Shown one piece after another: positions 27,673 to 36,918 of a stretch of DNA of 64,000 nt. A program made the translations under genes and the position numbers. The stretch spans positions 1 to 64,000 of the forward strand of contig NZ_CP110009.1 of assembly GCF_025947305.1 (NCBI RefSeq). The letters are read 5' to 3'. Source of the DNA: Flavobacterium sp. N3904 (GTDB taxonomy: Bacteria > Bacteroidota > Bacteroidia > Flavobacteriales > Flavobacteriaceae). Numbering within the stretch: position 1 is the first letter of the stretch; each line of letters starts with the position of its first letter. The notes beneath the pieces were generated by a model, which saw only the letters and a program-made list of their open reading frames with translations, was not told the DNA's origin and did not search any database.

Positions 27673-28506
27673 ATGAAAATATCCCACGTACTTGCATTAT
27701 TCCTACTGACAACTACAATGGCAATTGCCCAAAATAAAGAAAAAATAAAAGGATCAAAAACAGTTCTGGAAAAACCGAAAGAAATTGGCGATTTCAATAC
27801 CTTAGAAATAGATGATAATCTAACCGTTTACTTGGAAAAAGGTCCAAAAAACGAAATAAAAATCGAAGCCGATGATAACTTACATGAAATCATTTCTTTC
27901 GACCTAAAAGAAAAAGCGCTTCGTATTTATACTTCAAAAGAAGCAACCGGTTTCAAAAAACTAATTGTAAGAGTAAAATATACCGATGATTTAAAAACCG
28001 TTATTGCAAAAAATGCCTCAATAATAAACGCAATCGAAAGCATACAGCTTGACGACATTACCTTTTCGTCATTTGATTTTGCAAAATTATATTTGAATGT
28101 TAATTCGAAAAATTTTACTTTGCTGTCTGATGATAAATCAAAAACTGAACTCAATTTGAAATCCGAGAAAGCAAAAGTGCAATTAAGTAAAAATGCACAA
28201 ATCAAAGCATTAATTTCTACGACAGATCTTGCCTTCGATTTGTACCAAAAAGCAACAGCAACTATTGAAGGAGATGCCACCAACGCAATTATCAGATTAG
28301 ATAATAATACAGTATTTACCGGAGTTAAATTTACCATTAAAAATGCAGATGTAACCACAGAAAGCAATGCGGTTTGCAATATAATGGCCGATACAACTCT
28401 TGTTGTTGATGCTACCGACACTTCAAAAATCAACATCATTGGAACACCAAAAATTGAAGTTCGTAAATTTTTAGGCGAAGCCCAACTGATAAAAAAATTG
28501 AAGTAA
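27673..28506 (+). CDS. GIN domain (DUF2807) secreted protein, paralog
   Basis: A 277-residue paralog of the preceding GIN protein. It has an ordinary signal peptide (MKISHVLALFLLTTTMAIAQ) instead of a lipobox. Shared features are the start KEIGDFNTLEIDDNLTVYLE and IEADDNLHEIISFDLKEKAL, with a run of beta repeats after residue 110. It lies behind a terminator, so it may have its own promoter. The function is unknown; exported, probably periplasmic or surface. Confidence 0.82.
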   Translation: MKISHVLALFLLTTTMAIAQNKEKIKGSKTVLEKPKEIGDFNTLEIDDNLTVYLEKGPKNEIKIEADDNLHEIISFDLKEKALRIYTSKEATGFKKLIVRVKYTDDLKTVIAKNASIINAIESIQLDDITFSSFDFAKLYLNVNSKNFTLLSDDKSKTELNLKSEKAKVQLSKNAQIKALISTTDLAFDLYQKATATIEGDATNAIIRLDNNTVFTGVKFTIKNADVTTESNAVCNIMADTTLVVDATDTSKINIIGTPKIEVRKFLGEAQLIKKLK

Positions 28507-28533
28507 TTTCAAAACGACCAATTATTTTTTTCC

Positions 28534-28568
28534 AAAAAAAAGTCCCAATCTAAAAAAATTGGGACTTT
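28534..28568 (-). terminator. Terminator after trxB
   Basis: AAGTCCCAAT pairs with ATTGGGACTT. The seven-base A run on the left reads as T for the minus-strand gene; it may also serve the convergent GIN gene. Confidence 0.8.
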
Positions 28569-28589
28569 ACTATTATTTTAAAAAAAAAA

Positions 28590-29537
28590 TTAATCTTTAG
28601 AAGCCAAATATCTTTCGGCATCCAGAGCGGCCATACAACCTGTACCGGCAGCCGTGATGGCTTGACGATACACGTGATCTGCAGCATCTCCAGCAACAAA
28701 TACTCCGTTTACATTTGTTTTGGACGTTCCTGGTGTATTTACAATATAACCTGTTTCGTCAAGAGTTAAATATTCTTTGAAAATTTCGGTGTTGGGTTGA
28801 TGCCCAATCGCAACGAAAAAACCAGTAGCCGGAATATCAAATACTTCACCAGTAGTTTTGTTTTTGGCTTTTACACCCGTAACCACTTGCTCATCTCCCA
28901 AAACATCAACGGTATCGTGATTCATCAAAATGGCAATATTTTCGGTTTTGCGAACGCGTTCTTCCATAATTTTTGAAGCTCTAAACTTTTCGCTACGAAC
29001 AAGCATTGTTACTTTTGAACATAATTTTGACAAATAATGTGCTTCTTCACAAGCGGAATCCCCTGCTCCAACAATAACTACTTCTTGATTTCTATAAAAG
29101 AATCCGTCGCAAACAGCACAAGCAGAAACTCCACCGCCCATTTTTAGATAATGTTGTTCAGATGCAATATTCAAATATTTAGCCGAAGCTCCTGTAGAAA
29201 TAATCACAGTTTCACAATGCAATTCAACAGTATCGTTGATCCAAACTTTGTGAATGTCTCCTGAAAAATCTACTTTAGTAGCCCAACCATCACGGATATC
29301 GGCACCAAAACGTTGCGCTTGACTTTGCAACTGCACCATCATTTCTGGACCAGTAACTCCATCTACATAACCCGGGAAATTTTCAACTTCGTTTGTGGTA
29401 GTCAATTGACCACCTGGCTGCATTCCTTGATATAAAACAGGATTCATATTGGCTCTGGCTGCATATATGGCCGCAGTATAACCTGCTGGACCAGAACCTA
29501 TAATAAGGCATTTGATTTTTTCTATTGTATCTGACAT
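28590..29537 (-). CDS. trxB: Thioredoxin reductase
   Basis: A 315-residue low-molecular-weight NADPH thioredoxin reductase. The FAD-binding motif IIGSGPAGYTAAIYAARA lies near residues 12-29, the redox-active C140-A-V-C143 is followed by DGFF, and the NADPH motif is VVIVGAGDSACEEA. The late GVFVAGDAADHVYRQAITAA closes the FAD site. The Met at 29537 (MSDTIEKIKCLIIGSG) is the best start; an upstream in-frame Met adds eight residues. It keeps cytoplasmic thioredoxin reduced. Confidence 0.94.
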   Translation of the reverse strand: MSDTIEKIKCLIIGSGPAGYTAAIYAARANMNPVLYQGMQPGGQLTTTNEVENFPGYVDGVTGPEMMVQLQSQAQRFGADIRDGWATKVDFSGDIHKVWINDTVELHCETVIISTGASAKYLNIASEQHYLKMGGGVSACAVCDGFFYRNQEVVIVGAGDSACEEAHYLSKLCSKVTMLVRSEKFRASKIMEERVRKTENIAILMNHDTVDVLGDEQVVTGVKAKNKTTGEVFDIPATGFFVAIGHQPNTEIFKEYLTLDETGYIVNTPGTSKTNVNGVFVAGDAADHVYRQAITAAGTGCMAALDAERYLASKD

Positions 29538-29558
29538 GTTTTTTATTTTTTTGAGATA

Positions 29559-29589
29559 CAAATGTACTCTTTATTATAAAAAATTCACA
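29559..29589 (-). promoter_or_regulatory. Putative trxB promoter
   Basis: On the minus strand TACATTTG (29559-29566) is preceded by TGTG (29586-29589) with a 19-base spacer, three of four bases of the TTTG element. Confidence 0.45.
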
Positions 29590-29647
29590 CTGTTATAAAT
29601 CCAAAAAACTAATGAAGAAATAAATTTTATTTATTTTACCAAATCGC

Positions 29648-29677
29648 TTTGAAAAGCAGAAATAAACCTTATATTTG
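29648..29677 (+). promoter_or_regulatory. Consensus promoter of tRNA-Pro
   Basis: TTTG (29648-29651), an 18-base spacer and TATATTTG (29670-29677) match the Bacteroidota housekeeping promoter in full, 11 bases before the tRNA. Confidence 0.7.
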
Positions 29678-29688
29678 CACTCGATTTA

Positions 29689-29766
29689 CGGGGTGTAGCG
29701 TAGCTCGGTTATCGCGCCTGCTTTGGGAGCAGGAGGCCGCAGGTTCGAATCCTGCCACCCCGACCA
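29689..29766 (+). tRNA. tRNA-Pro (anticodon TGG)
   Basis: A full cloverleaf is visible. The acceptor stem CGGGGTG pairs with CACCCCG, the anticodon stem CCTGC/GCAGG frames TTTGGGA with anticodon TGG, and the T arm is GCAGG-TTCGAAT-CCTGC. CCA (29764-29766) is encoded. It reads CCN proline codons. Confidence 0.95.
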
Positions 29767-29797
29767 AAAGCCGAACAGCAATGTTCGGCTTTTTTTG
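29767..29797 (+). terminator. Terminator after tRNA-Pro
   Basis: AAAAGCCGAAC pairs with GTTCGGCTTTT across a six-base loop, followed by seven T. Confidence 0.85.
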
Positions 29798-29894
29798 TGC
29801 GAAAAAATATTATCATTCAATTATAATGCAAAAAAAGAAATTAAATATCCCTAAATCCCTATTTTTACACCATAAATCACAATAAATCTATTTT

Positions 29895-30503
29895 ATGTTA
29901 ATACTAGGAATTGCAGGAGGAACAGGATCGGGAAAAACAACCGTGGTACATCAGATTATGAATGAGTTACCAGATACCGAAGTTGGGATTATCTCGCAAG
30001 ACTCTTATTACAAAGAAAACCACAACATGTCTTTTGACGAAAGAGCCTTAATTAATTTTGACCATCCACGTGCTATAGATTTTGATTTATTGGTTACTCA
30101 TCTCAAAGAACTAAAGGCGGGAAATAACATCAACCAACCTGTATATTCTTTCGTAACACACAACCGAACAGATGATACTATTTTTACCCATCCCCGCAAA
30201 GTAATGATTGTAGAAGGTATTTTAATCCTCGCCAATCCAGAACTAAGAGATCTTTTTGATGTAAAAATATACGTCCATGCCGATTCAGACGAGCGTTTAA
30301 TACGTCGATTAAAAAGAGACATTGCCGAACGTGGTCGTGACATGAATGAAGTATTAAACCGCTACCAAAATACCCTGAAACCAATGCATGAACAATTCAT
30401 TGAACCCACAAAAGCTTTTGCCGATATCATAATCCCAAACGACAAATTCAATACCGTCGCTATAGATGTAGTTCGTGCCGTAATTAATCAACGTATTTTG
30501 TAA
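29895..30503 (+). CDS. udk: Uridine kinase
   Basis: A 202-residue kinase of the pyrimidine salvage pathway that phosphorylates uridine and cytidine. The P-loop GGTGSGKTT lies at about residues 8-16. SQDSYYKENHNMSFDERAL and NFDHPRAIDFDLL form the nucleoside site, and YVHADSDERLIRRLKRDIAE contains the lid arginines. Length and motifs match bacterial Udk. It starts a same-strand row with a DivIC-like gene and the mutAB pair. Confidence 0.93.
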   Translation: MLILGIAGGTGSGKTTVVHQIMNELPDTEVGIISQDSYYKENHNMSFDERALINFDHPRAIDFDLLVTHLKELKAGNNINQPVYSFVTHNRTDDTIFTHPRKVMIVEGILILANPELRDLFDVKIYVHADSDERLIRRLKRDIAERGRDMNEVLNRYQNTLKPMHEQFIEPTKAFADIIIPNDKFNTVAIDVVRAVINQRIL

Positions 30504-30631
30504 TTTTATTGTAATTTTATACCAAAATAAAAATCAAACATTTAGTTTTTCGGTCACAGTAGTTTGAAATTAAATAAGTTACAATAAAAAAGTGCTTTCC
30601 CATTTATATTGGAAGTCAAAAATCAATACCA

Positions 30632-30955
30632 ATGAAAAATCCCTATAAAGAAAAACCCTGGTTTAAATTTTTAAGCAATAAATACGTTTGGGTGTTATTG
30701 GCTTTCTTGACCTGGATGTTATTTCTAGACAATTATTCCTATTTTGAGCACCGTTTTCTCAACAAACAAATTGATGAACTCGAAGAAAATGCAGCATATT
30801 ATCAAGGGGAAATTAAAAAAGATGAAGAAAATATCAAGCAGTTGAAAAACCCTGAACAAATAGAAAAGTATGCTCGAGAAAAATACTATATGAAAAAAGA
30901 TAGTGAAGACATTTACATCATAGAATTTGAAGGCGATACCGTTCAAAAAAAATAA
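30632..30955 (+). CDS. FtsB/DivIC-type septum formation initiator
   Basis: A 107-residue bitopic protein. A short cytoplasmic start (KNPYKEKPWFKFLSNK) leads into one membrane segment (about 19-36, VWVLLAFLTWMLFLDN). A periplasmic coiled coil (KQIDELEENAAYYQGEIKKD) and the DivIC end motif (EQIEKYAREKYYMKKDSEDI) follow. FtsB/DivIC bridges FtsL and FtsQ in the divisome. It fits the family in size and order. Located between udk and mutA on the same strand. Confidence 0.88.
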   Translation: MKNPYKEKPWFKFLSNKYVWVLLAFLTWMLFLDNYSYFEHRFLNKQIDELEENAAYYQGEIKKDEENIKQLKNPEQIEKYAREKYYMKKDSEDIYIIEFEGDTVQKK

Positions 30956-30993
30956 TCGCTCCATTTTACATTCAACACTAATTCCAATCCAAA

Positions 30994-32358
30994 ATGGCTA
31001 AAACCCTATTCGACGATTTCAGCCCGGTTTCCGCAAAACAATGGAAGCAAAAAATTCAATTTGAACTCAAAGGAGCCGATTATAATGAAACTCTTATTTG
31101 GAATTCTCCCGAAGACATCAAAATAAAACCATTTTATGACAAAGAAGACATTGCAAAAACGCATCCTATTTCTACAAAGGCTTCCGAATTTAAAATTTGC
31201 CAAAATATCTTTGTTTTTGATATAGAAAAATCAATAGTAAAAGCTTTAGATGCCTTAAATCGTGGTACCGAAAGTCTTCGTTTTACTATTCCCGATGAAA
31301 GTGTAAACATTGTAAAACTATTAGAGAAAATACCTTTAGAAAAAATTACAGTTTATTTTCATTTCAATTTTTTATCAATCGATTTCGTTAAAAAAATTGA
31401 TACCATTGCAAAAGAAAAAAATGCAATTATTTATTGTCTTTTAGACCCAATAGGTCAATTGGCCAAAGATGGAAATTGGTTTCAAACTCAAGAAAAAAAT
31501 AATTTTGAAACATTAGAAAAACTCACAAAAGAAACTTCTTCTATTTCTCTAATAAGTGTTAACGGTGGTTTATATCAAAATGCGGGGGCAAATATAGTAC
31601 AGCAAATCGCTTATAGCTTGGCTCATGCCAATGAATACTTCAACCGAATCTCCTCTATAAACCAGCCCATTGTTTTTCAAATTTCTGTGGGAGGAAATTA
31701 CTTTTTTGAAATTGCAAAACTGCGCGCTTTTAGAATACTTTTTAACAGTATAGCCAAAGAATACAATCACAATCTGGACTGTCATTTACTGATAACTCCA
31801 ACAAAACGCAACAAAACCATCTACGATTATAATGTAAATATGCTTCGTACAACAACCGAATGTATGAGTGCAATACTAGGCGGAGCCGATGCCATTGCCA
31901 ATTTACCCTATGATGCATTATACCATAAAGACAATGAATTTGGAGATAGAATTGCCCGAAACCAATTGTTGATTCTTAAAGAAGAAAGTTATTTTGACAA
32001 AGTAGATAATCCGGCCGATGGCAGTTATTATATTGAAAATCTAACCAATCAATTGGCAGACAAAGCCTTACTTCTTTTTAAAGATATTGAAGCCAACGGT
32101 GGTTTTCTAAAGCAACTGAATGAAGGGATAATAAAAAGAAAAATCCAGGAAAGCGCTGATTCTGAACAGGCTTTATTCGATTCCGGAAAAGAAACCTTGT
32201 TGGGTACTAATAAATATCCTAACAAAAATGACAAGATGAAGCAAGATTTAGAATTGTTCCCTTTTGTAAAAATAAAACCCAGAAAAACATTGATTACTCC
32301 CATAATCGAAAAACGACTGGCAGAAAAGATAGAACAGGAACGTCTTTCAGCTGAATAA
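30994..32358 (+). CDS. mutA: Methylmalonyl-CoA mutase small (beta) subunit
   Basis: A 454-residue subunit of the heterodimeric mutase. It resembles the TIM-barrel half of the large subunit (RTTTECMSAILGGADAIANL, IARNQLLILKEESYFDKV, NPADGSYYIENLTNQLADKA-like sequence around residue 335) but lacks the cobalamin-binding domain and the DxHxxG motif, as expected for a non-catalytic MutA. It is shorter than actinobacterial MutA and is the compact flavobacterial form. mutB follows 81 bases downstream. Confidence 0.9.
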   Translation: MAKTLFDDFSPVSAKQWKQKIQFELKGADYNETLIWNSPEDIKIKPFYDKEDIAKTHPISTKASEFKICQNIFVFDIEKSIVKALDALNRGTESLRFTIPDESVNIVKLLEKIPLEKITVYFHFNFLSIDFVKKIDTIAKEKNAIIYCLLDPIGQLAKDGNWFQTQEKNNFETLEKLTKETSSISLISVNGGLYQNAGANIVQQIAYSLAHANEYFNRISSINQPIVFQISVGGNYFFEIAKLRAFRILFNSIAKEYNHNLDCHLLITPTKRNKTIYDYNVNMLRTTTECMSAILGGADAIANLPYDALYHKDNEFGDRIARNQLLILKEESYFDKVDNPADGSYYIENLTNQLADKALLLFKDIEANGGFLKQLNEGIIKRKIQESADSEQALFDSGKETLLGTNKYPNKNDKMKQDLELFPFVKIKPRKTLITPIIEKRLAEKIEQERLSAE

Positions 32359-32439
32359 TCAAATACAGCGATAAGGTGTCGAAAAAAAATAAAAATCAAT
32401 TTGGTCCAGTAACTAAAGAGATTAAAGGTTAAAAAAAAG

Positions 32440-34569
32440 ATGAAAAGAAAAGATTTACAACATATAACACTTAAAAAAGATTTTCAGACAGCAGACCAGA
32501 AACTGCAGTCTGAAAACTTCTTGACTGCTGAAGGAATTGAAATTCACAAAACCTACTCAGAAAAAGATATCGAGTCAATCGAACATCTTGATTTTGGAGC
32601 GGGTTTTGCACCCAATTTACGTGGTCCGTATGCTACTATGTATGTGCGCAGACCATGGACAATACGCCAATATGCAGGATTCTCGACAGCAGAAGAAAGC
32701 AATGCTTTTTACAGAAGAAATCTGGCTGCGGGTCAAAAAGGATTATCTATTGCATTCGATTTGCCTACGCATCGAGGATATGATTCGGATCACGAACGTG
32801 TAGTAGGCGATGTAGGAAAAGCAGGAGTTGCAATAGACTCTGTCGAAGATATGAAGGTATTATTCGATCAGATTCCGCTTGACGAAATGTCGGTTTCTAT
32901 GACTATGAACGGTGCCGTTTTACCTATTATGGCTTTTTATATCGTTGCTGCCGAAGAACAAGGGGTAAAACCGGAGCAACTTTCCGGTACTATCCAAAAT
33001 GATATCCTGAAGGAGTTTATGGTGCGGAATACGTATATCTACCCGCCTACTCCATCGATGAAAATTATCGCCGATATTTTTGAATTTACCAGTAATAAAA
33101 TGCCAAAATTCAATTCCATTTCTATTTCAGGCTATCACATGCAGGAAGCTGGGGCAACTGCAGATATTGAATTGGCCTACACTCTTGCAGATGGATTGGA
33201 ATACATTCGAACAGGACTGGCGACCGGCATGAAAATAGATGATTTCGCTCCTCGCCTATCCTTTTTCTGGGCCATCGGGATGAATCATTTCATGGAGATT
33301 GCCAAATTGAGAGCCGGAAGAATGATTTGGGCAAAACTGGTCAAACAATTCAACCCAAAAGACGAAAAATCTCTAGCATTAAGAACGCATTGCCAAACAT
33401 CGGGTTGGAGTCTAACCGAACAAGATCCGTTTAACAATGTGGCTCGTACCTGTATTGAAGCGGCGGCGGCGGCTTTTGGAGGCACACAATCATTGCATAC
33501 CAATGCCTTAGATGAAGCTATTGCATTACCTACTGACTTTTCGGCCAGAATTGCCCGAAATACTCAAATTTTTTTACAGGAAGAAACCAAAATTACCAAA
33601 ACAGTAGATCCATGGGCTGGCAGTTATTATATTGAAAGCCTAACTAACGAAATTGTCGAAAAAGCTTGGAAACTCATCGAAGAAGTTGAAGAACTGGGTG
33701 GTATGACCAAAGCCATTGAGACTGGATTGCCGAAAATTAGAATAGAAGAAGCTGCAGCGCGAAAACAAGCGCGAATAGACAGCAACCAGGACGTCATTGT
33801 AGGTGTCAACAAGTACCGTCTGGAAAAAGAAGACCCACTACAAATTTTGGATGTAGACAACCAAATGGTACGCAAACAACAACTCGAACAATTAGACCGA
33901 ATTAAAGCAACTCGAGATGCAGATAAAGTTAAAAATTCGCTCCAAAGACTAACTCTTTGTGCGCAAACAGGAGAAGAAAACTTACTGGAAATCGCTGTAG
34001 AAGCCGCTAGAAATCGCTGTACATTGGGCGAAATCAGCGACGCTTTAGAAACGGTATTTGGAAGATACAAAGCACAAATTAAATCTTTTAGTGGCGTGTA
34101 TAGTAAAGAAATAAAAGACGACAAAAGTTTTGAAAAAGCAAAACAACTAGCCGATACCTTCGCCAAACAAGAAGGTCGTCGCCCTAGAATTATGATTGCC
34201 AAAATGGGACAAGACGGTCATGACCGTGGTGCCAAAGTAGTAGCAACTGGTTATGCCGATGTTGGTTTTGATGTAGATATTGGTCCACTTTTTCAAACAC
34301 CTGCAGAAGCTGCCAAACAAGCAGTCGAAAATGACGTGCACATTTTAGGCGTTTCTTCATTGGCAGCGGGTCACAAAACATTGGTTCCCCAGGTAATTGA
34401 AGAACTCAAAAAATACGGAAGAGAAGATATTATGGTAATTGTTGGTGGTGTCATACCCGCTCAAGATTATCAATTTTTATTTGACGCCGGAGCGGTAGCT
34501 GTTTTTGGTCCAGGAACAAAAATAAGTGAAGCAGCCATCAAGATTTTAGAAATTTTAATAGAAGATTGA
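32440..34569 (+). CDS. mutB: Methylmalonyl-CoA mutase large (alpha) subunit
   Basis: A 709-residue adenosylcobalamin enzyme that interconverts (R)-methylmalonyl-CoA and succinyl-CoA, linking propionate and odd-chain or branched amino-acid catabolism to the TCA cycle. The N-terminal TIM barrel binds substrate ([32 protein letters not shown]). The C-terminal B12 domain has the cobalt ligand His594 in [14 protein letters not shown], and the downstream SSLAAGHKT and GGVIPAQDY loops. It works with mutA upstream; no epimerase or MeaB-type GTPase is adjacent. Confidence 0.95.
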   Translation: MKRKDLQHITLKKDFQTADQKLQSENFLTAEGIEIHKTYSEKDIESIEHLDFGAGFAPNLRGPYATMYVRRPWTIRQYAGFSTAEESNAFYRRNLAAGQKGLSIAFDLPTHRGYDSDHERVVGDVGKAGVAIDSVEDMKVLFDQIPLDEMSVSMTMNGAVLPIMAFYIVAAEEQGVKPEQLSGTIQNDILKEFMVRNTYIYPPTPSMKIIADIFEFTSNKMPKFNSISISGYHMQEAGATADIELAYTLADGLEYIRTGLATGMKIDDFAPRLSFFWAIGMNHFMEIAKLRAGRMIWAKLVKQFNPKDEKSLALRTHCQTSGWSLTEQDPFNNVARTCIEAAAAAFGGTQSLHTNALDEAIALPTDFSARIARNTQIFLQEETKITKTVDPWAGSYYIESLTNEIVEKAWKLIEEVEELGGMTKAIETGLPKIRIEEAAARKQARIDSNQDVIVGVNKYRLEKEDPLQILDVDNQMVRKQQLEQLDRIKATRDADKVKNSLQRLTLCAQTGEENLLEIAVEAARNRCTLGEISDALETVFGRYKAQIKSFSGVYSKEIKDDKSFEKAKQLADTFAKQEGRRPRIMIAKMGQDGHDRGAKVVATGYADVGFDVDIGPLFQTPAEAAKQAVENDVHILGVSSLAAGHKTLVPQVIEELKKYGREDIMVIVGGVIPAQDYQFLFDAGAVAVFGPGTKISEAAIKILEILIED

Positions 34570-34574
34570 AAGCA

Positions 34575-34608
34575 TAAAACACCAATTCAAAAATTGGTGT
34601 TTTTTTTT
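34575..34608 (+). terminator. Terminator after mutB
   Basis: AAACACCAAT pairs with ATTGGTGTTT across a six-base loop, followed by a run of eight or more T. Confidence 0.83.
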
Positions 34609-34799
34609 ATCAATTCTATTTTTAAAATAACGCATTTAGTCTCTCAAATTTGATTCTATTGTTTTGATATTTAGCACTAAAAAAATACTTTTAAAAAATC
34701 TGAATTAGATACCTAAAACCAATAGAATAAGTCAAAATATGTCCTTTAAATTTAACAAAAAACAAATTGTTAATAATAACCGAAATTATTTTTTTTCAA

Positions 34800-34807
34800 T
34801 ATCTTTG
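34800..34807 (+). promoter_or_regulatory. Putative -7 element for the 229-residue barrel gene
   Basis: TATCTTTG fits TAnnTTTG, 59 bases before the ATG at 34867. The expected upstream TTTG is not seen. Confidence 0.4.
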
Positions 34808-34830
34808 AAAGCAATAAAAAAACTACTTTC

Positions 34831-34866
34831 AAAACAAACAAAACAAACAAAACAAACAAAACAAAA
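34831..34866 (+). repeat. Tandem 9-base repeat in the leader of the barrel gene
   Basis: The unit AAAACAAAC occurs three times without change (34831-34857) and then in a degenerate fourth copy that runs to the ATG at 34867. It sits where a ribosome-binding site would be. Confidence 0.75.
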
Positions 34867-35556
34867 ATGAAAAACTTTACTAAATCATTGATTGCACTAC
34901 TTTTGCTTTCAACTTCAGCAATTTACAGCCAACAATTCACTTCAAGAAATAGTGGTACAGATGTAAGATTAAATATTTACGGTTCCTATGCGTTTAAAGA
35001 CAGTTTCGATTCTTATTACAGTAATGGGAACTACTCTGGGCAATTACAAGATGGTTTACAATATGGTGGTGGTTTAGAATACATTGTAGGTGATCATACT
35101 GGCGTGGAGCTTTCTTATATCGGACAAACTACTACAGCTCCAACTACCTACTATTATCCATTAACTACTGCCAAAGTAAACTATGATGTACAAATGAATT
35201 ATATCATGATTGGTGGAAATAAATACTTTAGACAAGCGGGTTCTAAATTTGAAGGTTTTGGTGGTTTAAGTATTGGTATGAACATTGTAGATATCAATAA
35301 CCCGAACCCCTCTTCAAATTACACTTATAATGATCAAACAATTACAAAATTTGCTTGGGGAGTAAAAGCAGGAGGAATTGTTTGGGTATCTAACAAAGTA
35401 GGTATCAAAATGCAAGCACAGTTATTATCGACTTCACAAACATTTGGTGGAGGATTATACTTTGGAACTGGCGGAGGTGGAGCAACAGTAAGCAGCTATT
35501 CTACTGTTTACCAATTTTCATTAGGAGGAGGATTAGTTTTCCAATTAAGTAAATAA
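34867..35556 (+). CDS. Outer-membrane beta-barrel protein (OmpA/porin-type)
   Basis: A 229-residue exported protein. The signal peptide is MKNFTKSLIALLLLSTSAIY with SQQ after it. The mature part alternates amphipathic strands (YGGGLEYIVGDHTGVELSYI, YNMIMIG-like strands, GFGGLSIGMNIV, FAWGVKAGGIVWV, IKMQAQLLSTS) and ends in FSLGGGLVFQLSK with a C-terminal hydrophobic strand. It belongs to the broad OMP_b-brl group; the ligand or role is unknown. Its leader carries an unusual tandem repeat. Confidence 0.82.
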   Translation: MKNFTKSLIALLLLSTSAIYSQQFTSRNSGTDVRLNIYGSYAFKDSFDSYYSNGNYSGQLQDGLQYGGGLEYIVGDHTGVELSYIGQTTTAPTTYYYPLTTAKVNYDVQMNYIMIGGNKYFRQAGSKFEGFGGLSIGMNIVDINNPNPSSNYTYNDQTITKFAWGVKAGGIVWVSNKVGIKMQAQLLSTSQTFGGGLYFGTGGGGATVSSYSTVYQFSLGGGLVFQLSK

Positions 35557-35595
35557 AAAATAGTTTCTCAAGATTTATTTAACTGAATAATTTAT

Positions 35596-35626
35596 AAAAA
35601 CATCAATCGTAAGATTGGTGTTTTTA
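35596..35626 (+). terminator. Terminator after the 229-residue barrel gene
   Basis: AAAACATCAAT pairs with ATTGGTGTTTT with one G-T pair across a short loop, followed by T residues. Confidence 0.7.
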
Positions 35627-35656
35627 CTTTAATAAAACTAAACAAAGACATTAATA

Positions 35657-35700
35657 AAAAAAGTCCAATCGAATAGTACTATTCAATTGGACTTTTTTAT
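35657..35700 (-). terminator. Terminator after the lysozyme-like gene
   Basis: AAAAAAAGTCCAAT-C-GAATAG pairs with CTATTC-A-ATTGGACTTTTTT. A runs on the left read as T on the minus strand. Confidence 0.75.
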
Positions 35701-35719
35701 TTAAAAGTGTAAAAATAAA

Positions 35720-36355
35720 TTAAATAACACTTGCTGTACTATCTGCAACGATAAAGGAAGTGTCGAATCCTCCAAATCTTTTCAGATAACTTCTCAACGA
35801 AGTTCCATAAGCGTCTTTAAAATACCTTTTCCCTTTGTACCGAAAATACTTTTTAACGGATCCTACACCAGCAAGGTGTGCTGCTGCCAAAATTCCAGAC
35901 TCTGTAATCAATGTTCCGTTCATTACAGTTCCTTCGTACTTTTCGATAACATTTCTTAGCTCCCATTTGTTTTTAGACAAAAGGGCAATAAATGCTTTTT
36001 CTTGCATTCTAGGGCTGTTTAAGAAAGTACTACTATTGTGAACTCCAATAGTTTTTAATGTTTCTATACCAAATTGGTATTTTCCTAAATAGCCTAGTGA
36101 ATTAATTTTTTTGTATTTTCCCTGTGACTCTTTGAAGCCGATTGCTTCTTTATATCCGATAAAGAAATTTCCAGTATAGGGAATCTCAGAATTGGTATAA
36201 TCGTTCACATTTAAAGATGGTAATAAGTAGGATGTATCATCTGTTTCATTAATTAGAAACCATGGGGTAGATTCTAATTTGGAGGGTTTAAAACCGTAGC
36301 TCAAAAATGCTACAACAACAATCAAACCAGTGTAAAAATACCATTTTTTTATCAT
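35720..36355 (-). CDS. Lysozyme-like / lytic transglycosylase-type exported protein
   Basis: A 211-residue protein with an N-terminal membrane anchor or uncleaved signal (MIKKWYFYTGLIVVVAFLSY). The core has the lysozyme-fold pattern IGFKESQGKYKKINSLGYLG with a likely catalytic Glu (about residue 75) followed by KYQFGIETLKTIG, then ILAAAHLAGVGSVKKYF typical of SLT-like domains. It probably cleaves peptidoglycan in the periplasm. The family assignment is moderate. It sits among cell-wall genes (mltG downstream in the same direction, separated by a repeat-bearing gap). Confidence 0.65.
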   Translation of the reverse strand: MIKKWYFYTGLIVVVAFLSYGFKPSKLESTPWFLINETDDTSYLLPSLNVNDYTNSEIPYTGNFFIGYKEAIGFKESQGKYKKINSLGYLGKYQFGIETLKTIGVHNSSTFLNSPRMQEKAFIALLSKNKWELRNVIEKYEGTVMNGTLITESGILAAAHLAGVGSVKKYFRYKGKRYFKDAYGTSLRSYLKRFGGFDTSFIVADSTASVI

Positions 36356-36694
36356 ATTTAGGTTTTCTTCAAAACGCTGTCCCGTTAAGAAATTTCTATG
36401 CGCAAAGATACAACTTAAAAAATAAAGCTGAAAATCAAGCCTTTAAACTTATCAACTTTTTAAATTTATGGTTCATAAGTCACTCGTTATGCGAGCGTTC
36501 TAGTTTTGAAAATAAAACAGAAAGATTGAAAAAACTCAAAATAATTGACTTAAATTTATAAGCTTATTCTTGTTTAAAAAAAGAAAAAACGTCTAGAAAA
36601 AGCAAAATAACACTCAAATGATTACAAATTCCACATTTTGCGATAACGTTTGAAATAAAAACATAGAAATTTAATAATCGACATTTGTTTTTTT
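36356..36694. other. Intergenic region without recognisable genes
   Basis: AT-rich sequence between the lysozyme-like gene and the repeat element. A stretch of open frame on the plus strand shows no recognisable protein. Confidence 0.5.
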
Positions 36695-36811
36695 TGGGCA
36701 TATCCCTGCGGGTCGGGCTGTCCATTGTATTCCCGATTAACAAAAACTACGGCAAAAAAGCCTTGTTTTTCTAAATCGGGAGATGCCATTTCCATCCCTT
36801 ATGCAATTACG
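36695..36811. repeat. GC-richer dispersed intergenic repeat (degenerate copy A)
   Basis: TTTTGGGCATATCCCTGCGG begins a block with far higher GC than its surroundings, containing CGGGTCGGGCTGTCC and a late GATGCCATTTCCATCCC. Its core GCTGTCCATTGTAT (36717-36730) reappears inverted, with one base added, at 51249-51263. I recall similar blocks (CGGGTCGGGCTATCCGCT type) scattered through Flavobacterium genomes; that part is recollection. Confidence 0.6.
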
Positions 36812-36844
36812 TTTTCAAAACATCATTTATGGGCAAATTCAATA

Positions 36845-36887
36845 TAAAAAAGCTCCAAAACTGTTATTAAACAATTTTGAAGCTTTT
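36845..36887 (-). terminator. Terminator after mltG
   Basis: AAAAAGCTCCAAAA pairs imperfectly with TTTTGAAGCTTTT around an inner GTT/AAC, with A residues on the left reading as T on the minus strand. Confidence 0.6.
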
Positions 36888-36918
36888 ATAAAAACATTCT
36901 TTATTACTGATAAAAATC

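Noticed and set aside
27927..28439. 170-codon minus-strand ORF
   Set aside because: Antisense to the second GIN gene, with no domain signature.
33627..34202. 191-codon minus-strand ORF
   Set aside because: Antisense to mutB, whose family identity is clear.
36307..36561. Plus-strand ORF upstream of the repeat copy A
   Set aside because: It overlaps the start of the lysozyme-like gene on the other strand and has no recognisable features.
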